Shown: in pieces, positions 16,587 through 24,944 of the stretch | How the letters are laid out: every line of letters starts with the position of its first letter | Numbering within the stretch: the first letter of the stretch is position 1 | Assembly (NCBI GenBank): GCA_016741995.1 | Contig: JACVCO010000024.1 | Coordinates: 1 to 44,065 of the forward strand | Reading direction: 5' to 3' | Origin: Hydrogenophaga sp. | Lineage (GTDB): Bacteria; Pseudomonadota; Gammaproteobacteria; Burkholderiales; Burkholderiaceae_C | DNA: 44,065 nt | Program-made: the position numbers and the translations under genes | Notes under the pieces: model-generated | Seen by the model: the letters and a program-made list of their open reading frames with translations, nothing else | Database searches by the model: none | Told to the model about the DNA's origin: nothing

Positions 16587-17609
16587 ATGCAGATCGGGCC
16601 CTTCAGCCTGCCCAATGCCCTTTTCGTCGCGCCGATGGCGGGGGTGACGGACCGGCCGTTCCGCAAGCTGTGCAAGCGGCTCGGTGCGGGCTACGCGGTG
16701 AGCGAAATGGTCACCAGCCGGCGGGACCTGTGGGACAGCCTGAAGACCTCGCGCCGCGCCAACCACGAAGGTGAAGCGGCGCCGATCGCGGTGCAGATCG
16801 CCGGCACCGACGCGGCCATGATGGCCGATGCCGCGCGCTATAACATCGACCGCGGCGCGCAGATCATCGACATCAACATGGGCTGCCCGGCCAAGAAGGT
16901 CTGCAACAAGTGGGCCGGCAGCGCGCTCATGCAGGACGAGGCCCTGGCGATCGCCATCGTCGAGGCCGTGGTGCAGGCCTGTGCGCCGCACGGTGTGCCG
17001 GTGACCTTGAAGATGCGCACCGGCTGGTGCGAGGTGGCGCGCAACGCGCCCGTGCTGGCGCGGGCCGCCGAGGCCGTGGGCGTGCAGATGCTCACCGTGC
17101 ACGGCCGCACGCGCGAGCAGGGCTACCGCGGCGAGGCCGAGCATGAAACGGTCGCGCTCATCAAGCGCAGCGTGAAGATCCCCGTGGTCGCCAACGGCGA
17201 CATTCATTCGCCCGAGCGCGCGCGCGAGGTGCTGCAACGCACCGGTGCCGACGCGATCATGATCGGCCGTGCTGCGCAGGGCCGGCCGTGGATCTTTCGC
17301 GAGATCGCGCACTTCCTGGCCACCGGCGAACATCTGAGCGCACCCGATCTGGCCGAGGTGCGCGGCTGGCTGCTCGAACACCTGGACGACCACTACAGCC
17401 TCTACGGCGAGGACACCGGCGTGCGCAGCGCGCGCAAGCACCTGGGTTGGTACGCGCAATCGCTGCCGCTGTCGCGCGACGAGGTGGTGAATTTCCGCAC
17501 CCGGGTCAACACCACCACCACCATCGACGCGCAGCGCCGCGCGGTGGCCGATGCCTTCGACGCGTGGCTCGACGCCCGCGAATCCTCCGCCTGGAAACTC
17601 GCCGCCTGA
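16587..17609 (+). CDS. dusB: tRNA-dihydrouridine synthase DusB
   Basis: This FMN enzyme of 340 residues reduces uridine to dihydrouridine in the tRNA D-loop using NADPH. The flavin-binding TIM barrel starts with APMAGVTDRPFR. The active site is NMGCPAKKV, with Cys100 as the general acid. The TVHGRTREQGY, PVVANGDI and DAIMIGRAAQGRPWIF motifs bind FMN. A helical C-terminal tRNA-binding domain follows. The DusB-type signature usually continues as NRK; here it is VCNKWAGS. It lies 20 bases upstream of fis, the dusB-fis order known from enterobacteria. Confidence 0.97.
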   Translation: MQIGPFSLPNALFVAPMAGVTDRPFRKLCKRLGAGYAVSEMVTSRRDLWDSLKTSRRANHEGEAAPIAVQIAGTDAAMMADAARYNIDRGAQIIDINMGCPAKKVCNKWAGSALMQDEALAIAIVEAVVQACAPHGVPVTLKMRTGWCEVARNAPVLARAAEAVGVQMLTVHGRTREQGYRGEAEHETVALIKRSVKIPVVANGDIHSPERAREVLQRTGADAIMIGRAAQGRPWIFREIAHFLATGEHLSAPDLAEVRGWLLEHLDDHYSLYGEDTGVRSARKHLGWYAQSLPLSRDEVVNFRTRVNTTTTIDAQRRAVADAFDAWLDARESSAWKLAA

Positions 17610-17629
17610 GGCGTTGCCCGAGACCGCGC

Positions 17630-17887
17630 ATGAGCACCAAGAAGAACAACGCCCCTGGCAACCCGCTGGACGAATGCGTCCGCAGCAGCCTGCAAGCCTA
17701 TTTTCGCGACCTCAACGGCACCGAGCCGGACAACCTGCACGACATGCTCGTCAAGGCTGTGGAGCGCCCGCTGCTCGAGGTGGTGATGGCGCAGGCGCAG
17801 GACAACCAGTCGCGCGCGGCGCAATGGCTGGGCCTGAACCGCAACACGCTGCGCAAGAAGCTGCTCGACCACGGCCTGATCGACTGA
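17630..17887 (+). CDS. fis: DNA-binding protein Fis
   Basis: The 85-residue protein matches Fis in size and in the C-terminal helix-turn-helix NQSRAAQWLGLNRNTLRKKL (about residues 60-79). The N-terminal dimerisation helices include DECVRSSLQAYFRDLNG. Fis is a nucleoid-associated protein that bends DNA and activates rRNA and tRNA promoters in fast growth. As in other proteobacteria the gene follows dusB. The 20-base gap and lack of a terminator indicate co-transcription, and purH starts 30 bases after its stop. Confidence 0.96.
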   Translation: MSTKKNNAPGNPLDECVRSSLQAYFRDLNGTEPDNLHDMLVKAVERPLLEVVMAQAQDNQSRAAQWLGLNRNTLRKKLLDHGLID

Positions 17888-17917
17888 CCCTTTCCAAAAC
17901 TTCCTGAGCCCCACTTC

Positions 17918-19501
17918 ATGCGCGCCCTCATTTCCGTTTCCGACAAGACCGGCATCGTCGATTTCGCCCGCTCGCTGCACGCGTTGGGCGTGCAACTGCT
18001 GTCCACCGGCGGCACCGCCAAACTGCTGGCCGAGCAGGGCCTGCCCGTGACCGAGGTGGCCGAAGTCACCGGCTTTCCCGAGATGCTCGACGGCCGTGTG
18101 AAGACGCTGCACCCCAAGGTGCACGGTGGTCTCCTCGCGCGGCGCGACCTGCCCGAACACATGGCCGCGCTGAAAACGCACGGCATCGCCACCATCGACA
18201 TCCTGGTCGTCAACCTCTACCCGTTCGAGGCCACGGTGGCCAAGCCCGGTTGCACATTGGCCGACGCGATCGAGAACATCGACATCGGCGGCCCGGCCAT
18301 GGTTCGCAGCGCCGCCAAGAACTGGCGCGACGTGGCGGTGCTGACTGACGCGTCGCAGTACGCGGGGGTGCTCGACGAACTCAAGGCCGGTGCGTTATCG
18401 CTCAAGACGCGCTTCGCGCTGTCGGTGGCCGCGTTCAACCGCATCAGCAACTACGACGCCGCGATCAGCGACTACCTGTCCTCGATCGAATTCGACGAAG
18501 CCGCCGAGGTGCCCCAGCGCACTGCGTACCCCGCCCAATCGAACGGCCGCTTCGTGAAACTGCAGGACCTGCGTTACGGCGAGAACCCGCACCAGTCGGC
18601 CGCCTTCTACCGCGACCTGTACCCCGCGCCGGGCTCGCTCGTCACGGCGAAGCAATTGCAGGGCAAGGAGCTCTCGTACAACAACATCGCCGACGCCGAC
18701 GCCGCGTGGGAATGCGTCAAGAGCTTCGACGTGCCGGCCTGTGTGATCGTCAAGCACGCCAACCCGTGCGGCGTGGCCATCGGCAACGGCCCGCTGCAGG
18801 CGTACCAGAAGGCCTTCCAGACCGACCCGACCAGCGCCTTTGGCGGCATCATCGCGCTCAACCGTCCGCTCGACGGTGCTGCGGCCGAGGCCATCAGCAA
18901 GCAGTTCGTCGAGGTGCTCATGGCGCCGGGCTACTCGCCCGAGGCGCTGGCCGTGTTCAAGGCCAAGGCCAATGTGCGCGTGCTGCAGATCGATCTGCCG
19001 CCCGGCGGCCCCACCGCCTGGGACAAGGGCCTGAACATGTCCGACGTGAAGCGCGTGGGCTCGGGCCTGCTGATCCAGAGCGCCGACAACCACGTGCTGC
19101 AGCGCGCCGACCTCAAGGTGGCCACGACGCTGCAGCCCACGCCGCAGCAGATCGACGACCTCATGTTCGCCTGGGCGGTGGCCAAGTTCGTCAAATCCAA
19201 CGCCATCGTCTTCTGCAAGGACGGCATGACCATGGGCGTGGGCGCCGGCCAGATGAGCCGCCTCGATTCGGCCCGCATCGCCAGCATCAAGGCCGGCCAC
19301 GCCAAGCTCTCGCTGCAGGGGACGGCGGTGGCGAGCGATGCTTTCTTCCCGTTCCGCGACGGGCTCGATGTCGTCGTCGACGCGGGGGCCACCTGCGTCA
19401 TCCAGCCCGGTGGCTCGATGCGCGACCAGGAAGTCATCGATGCGGCCAACGAGCGCGGGGTGGTGATGGTGTTCAGCGGGGTCCGGCATTTCCGCCACTG
19501 A
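17918..19501 (+). CDS. purH: Bifunctional AICAR formyltransferase/IMP cyclohydrolase PurH
   Basis: This enzyme catalyses the last two steps of de novo IMP synthesis. The 527-residue protein has the N-terminal MGS-like IMP cyclohydrolase domain ([26 protein letters not shown], ~1-190). The C-terminal AICAR transformylase domain carries the catalytic Lys-His pair in [11 protein letters not shown] and the conserved LRYGENPHQ. It is full length with no missing motif. It ends 7 bases before the MFS gene on the same strand, so read-through into that gene is likely. Confidence 0.98.
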   Translation: MRALISVSDKTGIVDFARSLHALGVQLLSTGGTAKLLAEQGLPVTEVAEVTGFPEMLDGRVKTLHPKVHGGLLARRDLPEHMAALKTHGIATIDILVVNLYPFEATVAKPGCTLADAIENIDIGGPAMVRSAAKNWRDVAVLTDASQYAGVLDELKAGALSLKTRFALSVAAFNRISNYDAAISDYLSSIEFDEAAEVPQRTAYPAQSNGRFVKLQDLRYGENPHQSAAFYRDLYPAPGSLVTAKQLQGKELSYNNIADADAAWECVKSFDVPACVIVKHANPCGVAIGNGPLQAYQKAFQTDPTSAFGGIIALNRPLDGAAAEAISKQFVEVLMAPGYSPEALAVFKAKANVRVLQIDLPPGGPTAWDKGLNMSDVKRVGSGLLIQSADNHVLQRADLKVATTLQPTPQQIDDLMFAWAVAKFVKSNAIVFCKDGMTMGVGAGQMSRLDSARIASIKAGHAKLSLQGTAVASDAFFPFRDGLDVVVDAGATCVIQPGGSMRDQEVIDAANERGVVMVFSGVRHFRH

Positions 19502-19508
19502 GCGCGCC

Positions 19509-20882
19509 GTGCCCGACGGCCTGCCCCAACCCCAGCGCGGCTGGGCGGTGCTCGTCATCCTTGTCGGCATCACCATGGCGGTGCTCGACAGCACACTCGT
19601 CAATCTGGCCCTGCCCACGCTGGCGGCCGATTTCGGCGCCAGCCCGTCGAGCGCGATCTGGGTCGTCAATGCGTTCCAGCTCGCGGTGCTGTGTGTGCTG
19701 CTGCCGCTGGCCTCGCTGGGTGATCGCTTGGGATATCGGCGGGTCTACCTGGCGGGCACCGCGCTGTTCACGCTGGCTTCGCTGGGCTGTGCGCTGGCAC
19801 CCAGCCTGCCCTGGCTGGCGGGCATGCGTTTCGTGCAAGGCCTGGGCGCGGCCGGCATGATGAGCGTGAACCTGGCGCTGGTGCGCGCGGCCTATCCGCG
19901 CCAGCAACTGGGCCGTGGCATCGCGCTCAACTCCATGGTGGTGGCCGGGGCGTCGGTGCTCGGGCCCTCGGTGGCGGCCCTCGTGCTTTCGCTGGCCGAA
20001 TGGCCCTGGTTGTTTGCGGTGAACGTGCCGATTGGTCTGTGGCTGCTGTGGCTGGGCGCCCACGCACTGCCGGACAACACCGGCACGGTGGTCAGCGCCG
20101 TCCGACCGTTGGATGTGCTGCTCAACGTGCTCACCTTCGGCCTCGTGTTCCTCGGCATCGACGCGCTGGCCACCGGGCGCGGCGAGCACGGACCCTGGAT
20201 GCGCACGGACCTCGCCGTGGGTTTGCTGGTGCTCGGCTTGTTGGCTGGGGCCGTCTACGTGCGCCGCCAGCTCACGCAAACCACGCCGCTGTTGCCGCTC
20301 GATCTGCTGCGCATCCGCGCGTTCGCGCTGTCCATGTGCACCTCGGTGAGCGCGTTCTGCGCGCAGATGCTGGCCTTCATCGCGCTGCCCTTCTTGTTCC
20401 TGGACCACCTGGGCCGCAGCCACTGGCAGACGGGCTTGCTGATGATGGCCTGGCCACTCGCGACGATCGCCATCGCGCCGCTGGCGGGCCGCCTCATCGG
20501 GCGCGTGCCGGCCGGGTTGCTGGGGGCCATCGGCCTGGGCATGAAGATGCTGGGCCTGGCCGCGCTCGCGCTGTTGCCGGCACAGCCCGCCGATGCGCTC
20601 ATCGTGGCCTGCCTGCTGTTGTGTGGCGCGGGTTTCGGCCTGTTCCAGTCACCGAACAACCACACCATCGTGACGTCCGCACCCGTGCATCGCAGCGGCG
20701 GTGCTGGCGGCATGCAGAGCGCGGCGCGCCTCACCGGCCACATGCTGGGCGCCATCTGCGCGGCCGCGGTTTTCAGCCTGTGGCCGCCGGCGCTGGGGCA
20801 GGGGCCCTTCGTGGCGCTGGGCCTGGCCGCGGCGATGGCCGCCGTGGCGGGGGTGTTCAGCGCGTCGCGGCTGGCGCGCTGA
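19509..20882 (+). CDS. DHA2-family MFS drug efflux-type transporter, 14 helices
   Basis: The 457-residue protein has about fourteen hydrophobic segments, the arrangement of EmrB/QacA drug:proton antiporters. Motif D1-like LDSTLVNLALPTLAADF is in helix 1. Motif A is GDRLGYRRVYL, and motif C region GASVLGPSVAALVLS in helix 5 is typical of exporters. It has a GTG start at 19509, 7 bases after the purH stop. No membrane-fusion partner gene is adjacent, so it may act alone in the inner membrane. The substrate is unknown. Only nine bases separate its stop from the convergent hemL stop, and no terminator lies between. Confidence 0.9.
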   Translation: MPDGLPQPQRGWAVLVILVGITMAVLDSTLVNLALPTLAADFGASPSSAIWVVNAFQLAVLCVLLPLASLGDRLGYRRVYLAGTALFTLASLGCALAPSLPWLAGMRFVQGLGAAGMMSVNLALVRAAYPRQQLGRGIALNSMVVAGASVLGPSVAALVLSLAEWPWLFAVNVPIGLWLLWLGAHALPDNTGTVVSAVRPLDVLLNVLTFGLVFLGIDALATGRGEHGPWMRTDLAVGLLVLGLLAGAVYVRRQLTQTTPLLPLDLLRIRAFALSMCTSVSAFCAQMLAFIALPFLFLDHLGRSHWQTGLLMMAWPLATIAIAPLAGRLIGRVPAGLLGAIGLGMKMLGLAALALLPAQPADALIVACLLLCGAGFGLFQSPNNHTIVTSAPVHRSGGAGGMQSAARLTGHMLGAICAAAVFSLWPPALGQGPFVALGLAAAMAAVAGVFSASRLAR

Positions 20883-20891
20883 GGGCAGCGG

Positions 20892-22190
20892 TCAGCGCAG
20901 CGCGCCGAACACCTGGGCCGCAGCGGCCAGGGTCTCTTCGATGTCCTGTGCCGAGTGCGCGGCGCTCACGAAACCGGCTTCGTAGAGCGCGGGCGCGATG
21001 TACACGCCGCGATCGAGCAGGCCGTGGAAGAGCTTGTTGAACACCGCGCCGTCGGTCTTCATGACGGCCTGGTAGTGCTGCGGCAGTTCGGGCAGCAGGA
21101 AGAAGCCGAACATGCCGCCCTCGCTGTCGGCACTGAACGGCACACCGGCTTTGCGTGCCTCGGCCTGCAGGCCATCAACCAACGAACGCGTGCGTGCCGA
21201 CAGGGCGTCGAAGAAGCCGGGTTTGCGGATCTCGGCCAGCGTGGCCAGGCCGCAGGCGGTGGCCACCGGGTTGCCTGACAGCGTGCCGGCCTGGTAGACC
21301 GGGCCCAGTGGCGCGAGCTGTTCCATCACCGCGCGCTTGCCGCCAAAGGCCGCCAGCGGCATGCCACCGCCGATGACCTTGCCCATCACCGTCATGTCGG
21401 GTTCGAAGCCGGGAATGAGTTTCGCGTAGACGCTCTGCGCGCCGCCGAGCGCGACGCGGAAACCCGTCATGACCTCGTCGAACGCGAGCAGGGCGCCATG
21501 CTGTGTGCACAGCTCGCGGCAGCGCGTCATGAAGGGCACGCTCGCGCGCACGAAGTTCATGTTGCCCGCGATCGGCTCGATGATCAGGCAGGCGATGTCG
21601 GCGCCGTGCTCGGCAAACGCGGCGTCGAGCTGTGCCACGTTGTTGTACTCAAGGACCAGCGTGTGCTGCACCACCTCGGGCGGCACGCCGGCGCTGGTGG
21701 GGTTGCCGAACGTGGCCAGGCCCGAGCCGGCTTTGACCAGCAACGCGTCGGCGTGGCCGTGGTAGCAGCCCTCGAACTTGATGATCTTCTTGCGCCCCGT
21801 GGCGCCGCGCGCGAGGCGAATGGTGCTCATGCCGGCTTCGGTGCCTGAACTCACCAGGCGCACCATCTCGATGCTGGGCACGAGATCCACGATCGCTTCG
21901 GCGAGTTCGACTTCGCGCTCGGTCGGTGCCCCGAAAGAGAAACCATCGGTGGCTGCCTTCTGCACGGCGTCGAGCACCGCCGGGTGTCCATGGCCGAGGA
22001 TCATCGGGCCCCAGGAGCCGATGTAGTCGATGTGGCGTTTGCCGTTGGCGTCCCAGAAATGGGCGCCCTGCGCCCGCTGCACGAAACGCGGCGTGCCACC
22101 CACGGCCCGGAACGCGCGCACGGGCGAGTTCACACCACCGGGGATGAGCGCCTTGGCGCGTTCGAACAGGTCGGCGTTGCGGTCGGTCAT
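20892..22190 (-). CDS. hemL: Glutamate-1-semialdehyde 2,1-aminomutase HemL
   Basis: This PLP enzyme forms 5-aminolevulinate in the C5 haem pathway. The 432-residue length is standard. The PLP lysine is Lys271 in [20 protein letters not shown] and the substrate-gating [10 protein letters not shown] are present. One small departure is [16 protein letters not shown], where most homologues have Thr-Met or Ala-Met after GTEA. The ATG has no clear Shine-Dalgarno and lies 3 bases past the stop of the upstream ThiD-like kinase, so translation is probably coupled. Confidence 0.97.
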   Translation of the reverse strand: MTDRNADLFERAKALIPGGVNSPVRAFRAVGGTPRFVQRAQGAHFWDANGKRHIDYIGSWGPMILGHGHPAVLDAVQKAATDGFSFGAPTEREVELAEAIVDLVPSIEMVRLVSSGTEAGMSTIRLARGATGRKKIIKFEGCYHGHADALLVKAGSGLATFGNPTSAGVPPEVVQHTLVLEYNNVAQLDAAFAEHGADIACLIIEPIAGNMNFVRASVPFMTRCRELCTQHGALLAFDEVMTGFRVALGGAQSVYAKLIPGFEPDMTVMGKVIGGGMPLAAFGGKRAVMEQLAPLGPVYQAGTLSGNPVATACGLATLAEIRKPGFFDALSARTRSLVDGLQAEARKAGVPFSADSEGGMFGFFLLPELPQHYQAVMKTDGAVFNKLFHGLLDRGVYIAPALYEAGFVSAAHSAQDIEETLAAAAQVFGALR

Positions 22191-22193
22191 GGG

Positions 22194-23144
22194 TCAGTGC
22201 CGGGTGGTGTCGAGCGGGAAGTCGTCGGCGTCGAGCGTGCTGTCCGAGGTCGAGGAGGGGGAAGACTCGGCGGCGGCCTCGTCGTCTTCGTCATCGTGGG
22301 CCCAGAAGAGCCGGTCCGGCACGGCGTTGCCCATGCCGGGCTGGAAGCCCGCATCCAGACACTGGTCCAGGTAGGTGAGCGCTTCCGCGCACGCGGTCTG
22401 CAGGTCGGCACCGCTGGCCACCAGGGCACACAGCGCGGCCGAGAGCGTGTCACCCGCGCCGCTGAACGTGGCCTCGAAGCGTTCGTAGCGCGCGGTGGCC
22501 AGAACGCTTTCCGGCGAAGCCAGGTGGCTTTCGAGGAACTGGTCGGCGGCATTGAAACCCGTCACCAGGGTGTACGAGACGCCGTGCACGGCCGCTGCCC
22601 GCGCCACCTCGCGCGGCCCGGGCGGCCGGTCGCCTTCCCATTCGGGCAGCAGCCAGCGCGACAGCGTACTGTGGTTGCCCACCAGCACCGTGGTCTGTGG
22701 CAGCAGCAGTTCGGTGCAGGCATCCAGATAGGTTTCGATCGCCAACTCGTCCCACCAGGAGAGGTCGGGCATGTAGGTGATGACGGGGATCTCGGCGTAG
22801 TCGCTGGTGATCTGGGCGATCGCGCTGAGGTTCTCGGGCGTGCCGACGAAGCCGACCTTGAAGGCTTGTACCGGCATGTCCTCGAGGGCGCATCGGGCCT
22901 GATCAGACACCGCCTCTTCGTCGAAGGCGATGTGGTCGCGCACGGCGGAGGTGTCGCGCACATAGCTGCCGGTGACCACCGGGAGCACATGCGACGACGC
23001 GCTGGCCATGGCGGTGAGGTCCGCGCTGAGACCACCGGCCCCACTGGGGTCGTTGGCGTTGAACGCCATGACGCAGGGCAGGCTGACTTCGGCCGGGCGC
23101 GCGCCGGCGTCGCTGGAGGGGTCTGAATCGGAGGGGGAGGACAT
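22194..23144 (-). CDS. ThiD-like hydroxymethylpyrimidine/pyridoxal-type kinase, divergent
   Basis: This is a ribokinase-fold kinase of 316 residues. The ThiD-type N-terminal loop is altered to NDPSGAGGLSADL (31-43). The ATP/anion-hole loop is FSGAGDTLSAAL (227-238), with Asp232 where ThiD of E. coli has Cys in GTGC. Gly-x-Gly-Asp is the form seen in pyridoxal and sugar kinases. The family normally phosphorylates HMP-P for thiamine, but this gene is not with thi genes. It is coupled to the PLP enzyme gene hemL, so a vitamin B6 role is possible. The last ~35 residues are acidic and Ser-rich (DDEDDE, then SSPSSTSDS), a disordered tail unusual for ThiD. The ATG at 23144 was taken; a TTG at 23174 would add ten residues. 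Confidence 0.8.
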   Translation of the reverse strand: MSSPSDSDPSSDAGARPAEVSLPCVMAFNANDPSGAGGLSADLTAMASASSHVLPVVTGSYVRDTSAVRDHIAFDEEAVSDQARCALEDMPVQAFKVGFVGTPENLSAIAQITSDYAEIPVITYMPDLSWWDELAIETYLDACTELLLPQTTVLVGNHSTLSRWLLPEWEGDRPPGPREVARAAAVHGVSYTLVTGFNAADQFLESHLASPESVLATARYERFEATFSGAGDTLSAALCALVASGADLQTACAEALTYLDQCLDAGFQPGMGNAVPDRLFWAHDDEDDEAAAESSPSSTSDSTLDADDFPLDTTRH

Positions 23145-23254
23145 GGGGAGGGCTCTCGGGCCGGGGTGGCTCAACCCGTAGCGTGCCGCGCACGCATCAG
23201 TGTCGCGTCCATTCGCCTGTGAAATCGCGCCGCAGAGCGCTTGAACAGGCTAGA

Positions 23255-23260
23255 TACAAT
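23255..23260 (+). promoter_or_regulatory. Possible -10 box of the rubredoxin gene
   Basis: TACAAT lies 33 bases before the rubredoxin ATG in the 148-bp divergent gap to the ThiD-like gene. TTGAAC upstream is too close (8 bases) to serve as its -35. Confidence 0.35.
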
Positions 23261-23292
23261 TCTTGCATTCTACGATACCGACTCCAATAACC

Positions 23293-23466
23293 ATGAGCGA
23301 TAGCAAGACTTGGATGTGCCTGATCTGCGGCTGGATCTATGACGAGGCCGCTGGTGCACCCGAGCATGGTGTGCAACCGGGAACACCCTGGGCCGAGGTG
23401 CCGATGAACTGGACCTGCCCCGAGTGTGGTGCACGCAAAGAAGACTTCGAAATGGTTCAGATCTGA
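23293..23466 (+). CDS. Rubredoxin
   Basis: This 57-residue one-iron electron carrier has its four cysteine ligands in two CxxCG-type knuckles, MCLICGWIYDE and CPECGARKEDF, with the expected aromatic core (Trp, Tyr, Trp, Phe). Length and sequence match the compact single-domain rubredoxins of proteobacteria. Partners could be an alkane hydroxylase, an oxidoreductase or an oxygen/ROS-detoxifying enzyme; none is adjacent. It sits between the ThiD-like gene (divergent) and pilG. An inverted repeat begins at its stop codon. Confidence 0.96.
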   Translation: MSDSKTWMCLICGWIYDEAAGAPEHGVQPGTPWAEVPMNWTCPECGARKEDFEMVQI

Positions 23467-23497
23467 CCGGTTGGCGGGCGATCGCTCGGCAACCGGT
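23466..23497. other. 32-bp imperfect dyad between rubredoxin gene and pilG
   Basis: The arms ACCGGTTG (23466-23473) and CAACCGGT (23490-23497) flank a centre containing the palindrome GCGATCGC. Over the full 32 bases only two of the 16 base pairs mismatch. The sequence can form a long hairpin directly at the rubredoxin stop codon, followed by TTGTTCC rather than a real T-tract. It may be a weak terminator separating rubredoxin from the pil operon, or a protein-binding dyad upstream of pilG. Confidence 0.5.
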
Positions 23498-23562
23498 TGT
23501 TCCATGTGACGGGGTGGGCTGGCCGCACCGTCATTGATGGTGTGTTGAGGAGTCCGTCCATC

Positions 23563-23958
23563 GTGAGCGCAACGTCCGCCCTGAAGGTTCTTGTCGTCGA
23601 CGACAGCAACACCATCCGGCGCAGTGCCGAGATCTTCCTTAAACAAGGGGGGCATGAGGTTCTGCTGGCAGACGACGGCTTTGACGCCCTCGCGAAGATC
23701 AACGACTACCAGCCCGACCTGATCTTCTGCGACATCCTGATGCCGCGCCTGGACGGTTATCAGACCTGCGCCATCATCAAGCGCAACGCACGCTTCGCTG
23801 GCATTCCCGTCGTCATGCTGTCCTCCAAGGATGGCGTGTTCGACAAGGCCCGCGGCCGCATGGTCGGCTCGCAGGACTACCTCACCAAACCTTTCACCAA
23901 AGACCAACTGCTGCAGGCTGTTCAGCAGTTCGGTGCCAACTTCAACGGAGTGTCCTGA
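23563..23958 (+). CDS. pilG: Twitching motility response regulator PilG
   Basis: The 131-residue single receiver domain has acidic pocket Asp13-Asp14, phospho-acceptor Asp57 in DLIFCDILMPRLDGY, the switch Ser in VVMLSSKDG and the conserved Lys in DYLTKPFT. In Pseudomonas PilG is phosphorylated by ChpA and promotes pilus extension and cAMP production. The start is GTG at 23563 with GAGGAG ten bases upstream; earlier in-frame starts would give an untypical leader. Its stop overlaps the pilH start (TGATG). Confidence 0.93.
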   Translation: MSATSALKVLVVDDSNTIRRSAEIFLKQGGHEVLLADDGFDALAKINDYQPDLIFCDILMPRLDGYQTCAIIKRNARFAGIPVVMLSSKDGVFDKARGRMVGSQDYLTKPFTKDQLLQAVQQFGANFNGVS

Positions 23959-24323
23959 TGCCCATCCAGAAGATCCTCGTCGTCGACGATTCAAAGACCG
24001 AATTGATGGTTCTCTCGGATCTGTTGACCAAAAATGGCTACACCGTGCGGACCGCCGAGAATGCCGACGAGGCCTTTCGTCGTCTTGGCGAGGAAAAGCC
24101 CGATCTGATCCTGATGGACGTGGTGATGCCCGGACAGAATGGTTTTCAACTGACGCGCGCCATCACGCGTGATCCGCAGTTTTCGAGCATTCCCATCGTC
24201 ATGTGCACGAGCAAAAACCTGGAGACCGATCGCGTCTGGGGCATGCGCCAGGGCGCGCGCGACTACGTGACCAAACCGGTCAACGGCGACGAGCTGTTGT
24301 CCAAGATCCGCGCGCTGGCCTGA
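23958..24323 (+). CDS. pilH: Twitching motility response regulator PilH
   Basis: The 121-residue single receiver domain has Asp10-Asp11 in LVVDDSKTE, phospho-acceptor Asp54 in LILMDVVMPGQNGF and Lys in DYVTKPVNGDELL. PilH is the second CheY-like output of the Pil-Chp system. In Pseudomonas it opposes PilG, favouring pilus retraction or draining phosphate from ChpA. It is coupled to pilG by a TGATG overlap and followed by pilI after 18 bases. Confidence 0.94.
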   Translation: MPIQKILVVDDSKTELMVLSDLLTKNGYTVRTAENADEAFRRLGEEKPDLILMDVVMPGQNGFQLTRAITRDPQFSSIPIVMCTSKNLETDRVWGMRQGARDYVTKPVNGDELLSKIRALA

Positions 24324-24341
24324 CACGAGCCCGACCACAGC

Positions 24342-24881
24342 ATGGCCAAACGACAGTCGCTCAAGGAACTGCAGGAACGCCTGGCCCAGCGCCTGACGGC
24401 GGCCAAGACCGAGGCCCTGACCGCGACTTGGCTGGCCATCGAGGCCGGCGGTCAGCGGCATTTGCTGCCTCTTGTGCAGTCGGGCGAGATTTTTCCGTGG
24501 TCGGCGGTTCAGCCGGTTCCGTACACGAAGGCCTGGTACGTGGGGGTCGCCAATCTGCGGGGTGGCCTGCATGGTGTGGTCGATCTCGCCGGGCTTCTCA
24601 AGGGGGAGGCCGTGCGCGGTACCCAGCGCCCGGCCGATCGGGTGACCTCCGAGTCGCGCCTGGTCAGTCTGCACGGCGCGCTCGGCTTGAATGCCGTGCT
24701 CTGGATCGACCGGCTGCTGGGGTTGCGCAACCCCGGTGCCTTCAAGACGGTGGCCGAGCGGCCCGAGGGCGCGCCGTCCTATGTCACCCGCATGTTGATC
24801 GACGAGAGCGGGCAGGCCTGGCAGGAGCTGGATCTGCAATTGCTCGTCGCCGAACCCGAGTTCCTGGCCATCGCGGCCTGA
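24342..24881 (+). CDS. pilI: CheW-like adaptor PilI
   Basis: The 179-residue protein is a CheW-fold adaptor (about residues 30-175). It has the beta-strand pattern GQRHLLPLVQSGEIFPW, the helix-turn VGVANLRGGLHGVVDLAGLL that matches the CheW NLRG signature, and the C-terminal WQELDLQLLVAEPEFL. It would couple the receptor PilJ to the kinase ChpA at the membrane. It is followed by pilJ after 63 bases. Confidence 0.92.
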   Translation: MAKRQSLKELQERLAQRLTAAKTEALTATWLAIEAGGQRHLLPLVQSGEIFPWSAVQPVPYTKAWYVGVANLRGGLHGVVDLAGLLKGEAVRGTQRPADRVTSESRLVSLHGALGLNAVLWIDRLLGLRNPGAFKTVAERPEGAPSYVTRMLIDESGQAWQELDLQLLVAEPEFLAIAA

Positions 24882-24944
24882 TGAAGATGCCGATGCACGG
24901 CACCCGACGTTTCCGTCACCTGTTCTGAGTTGGAAGGTAAACAC

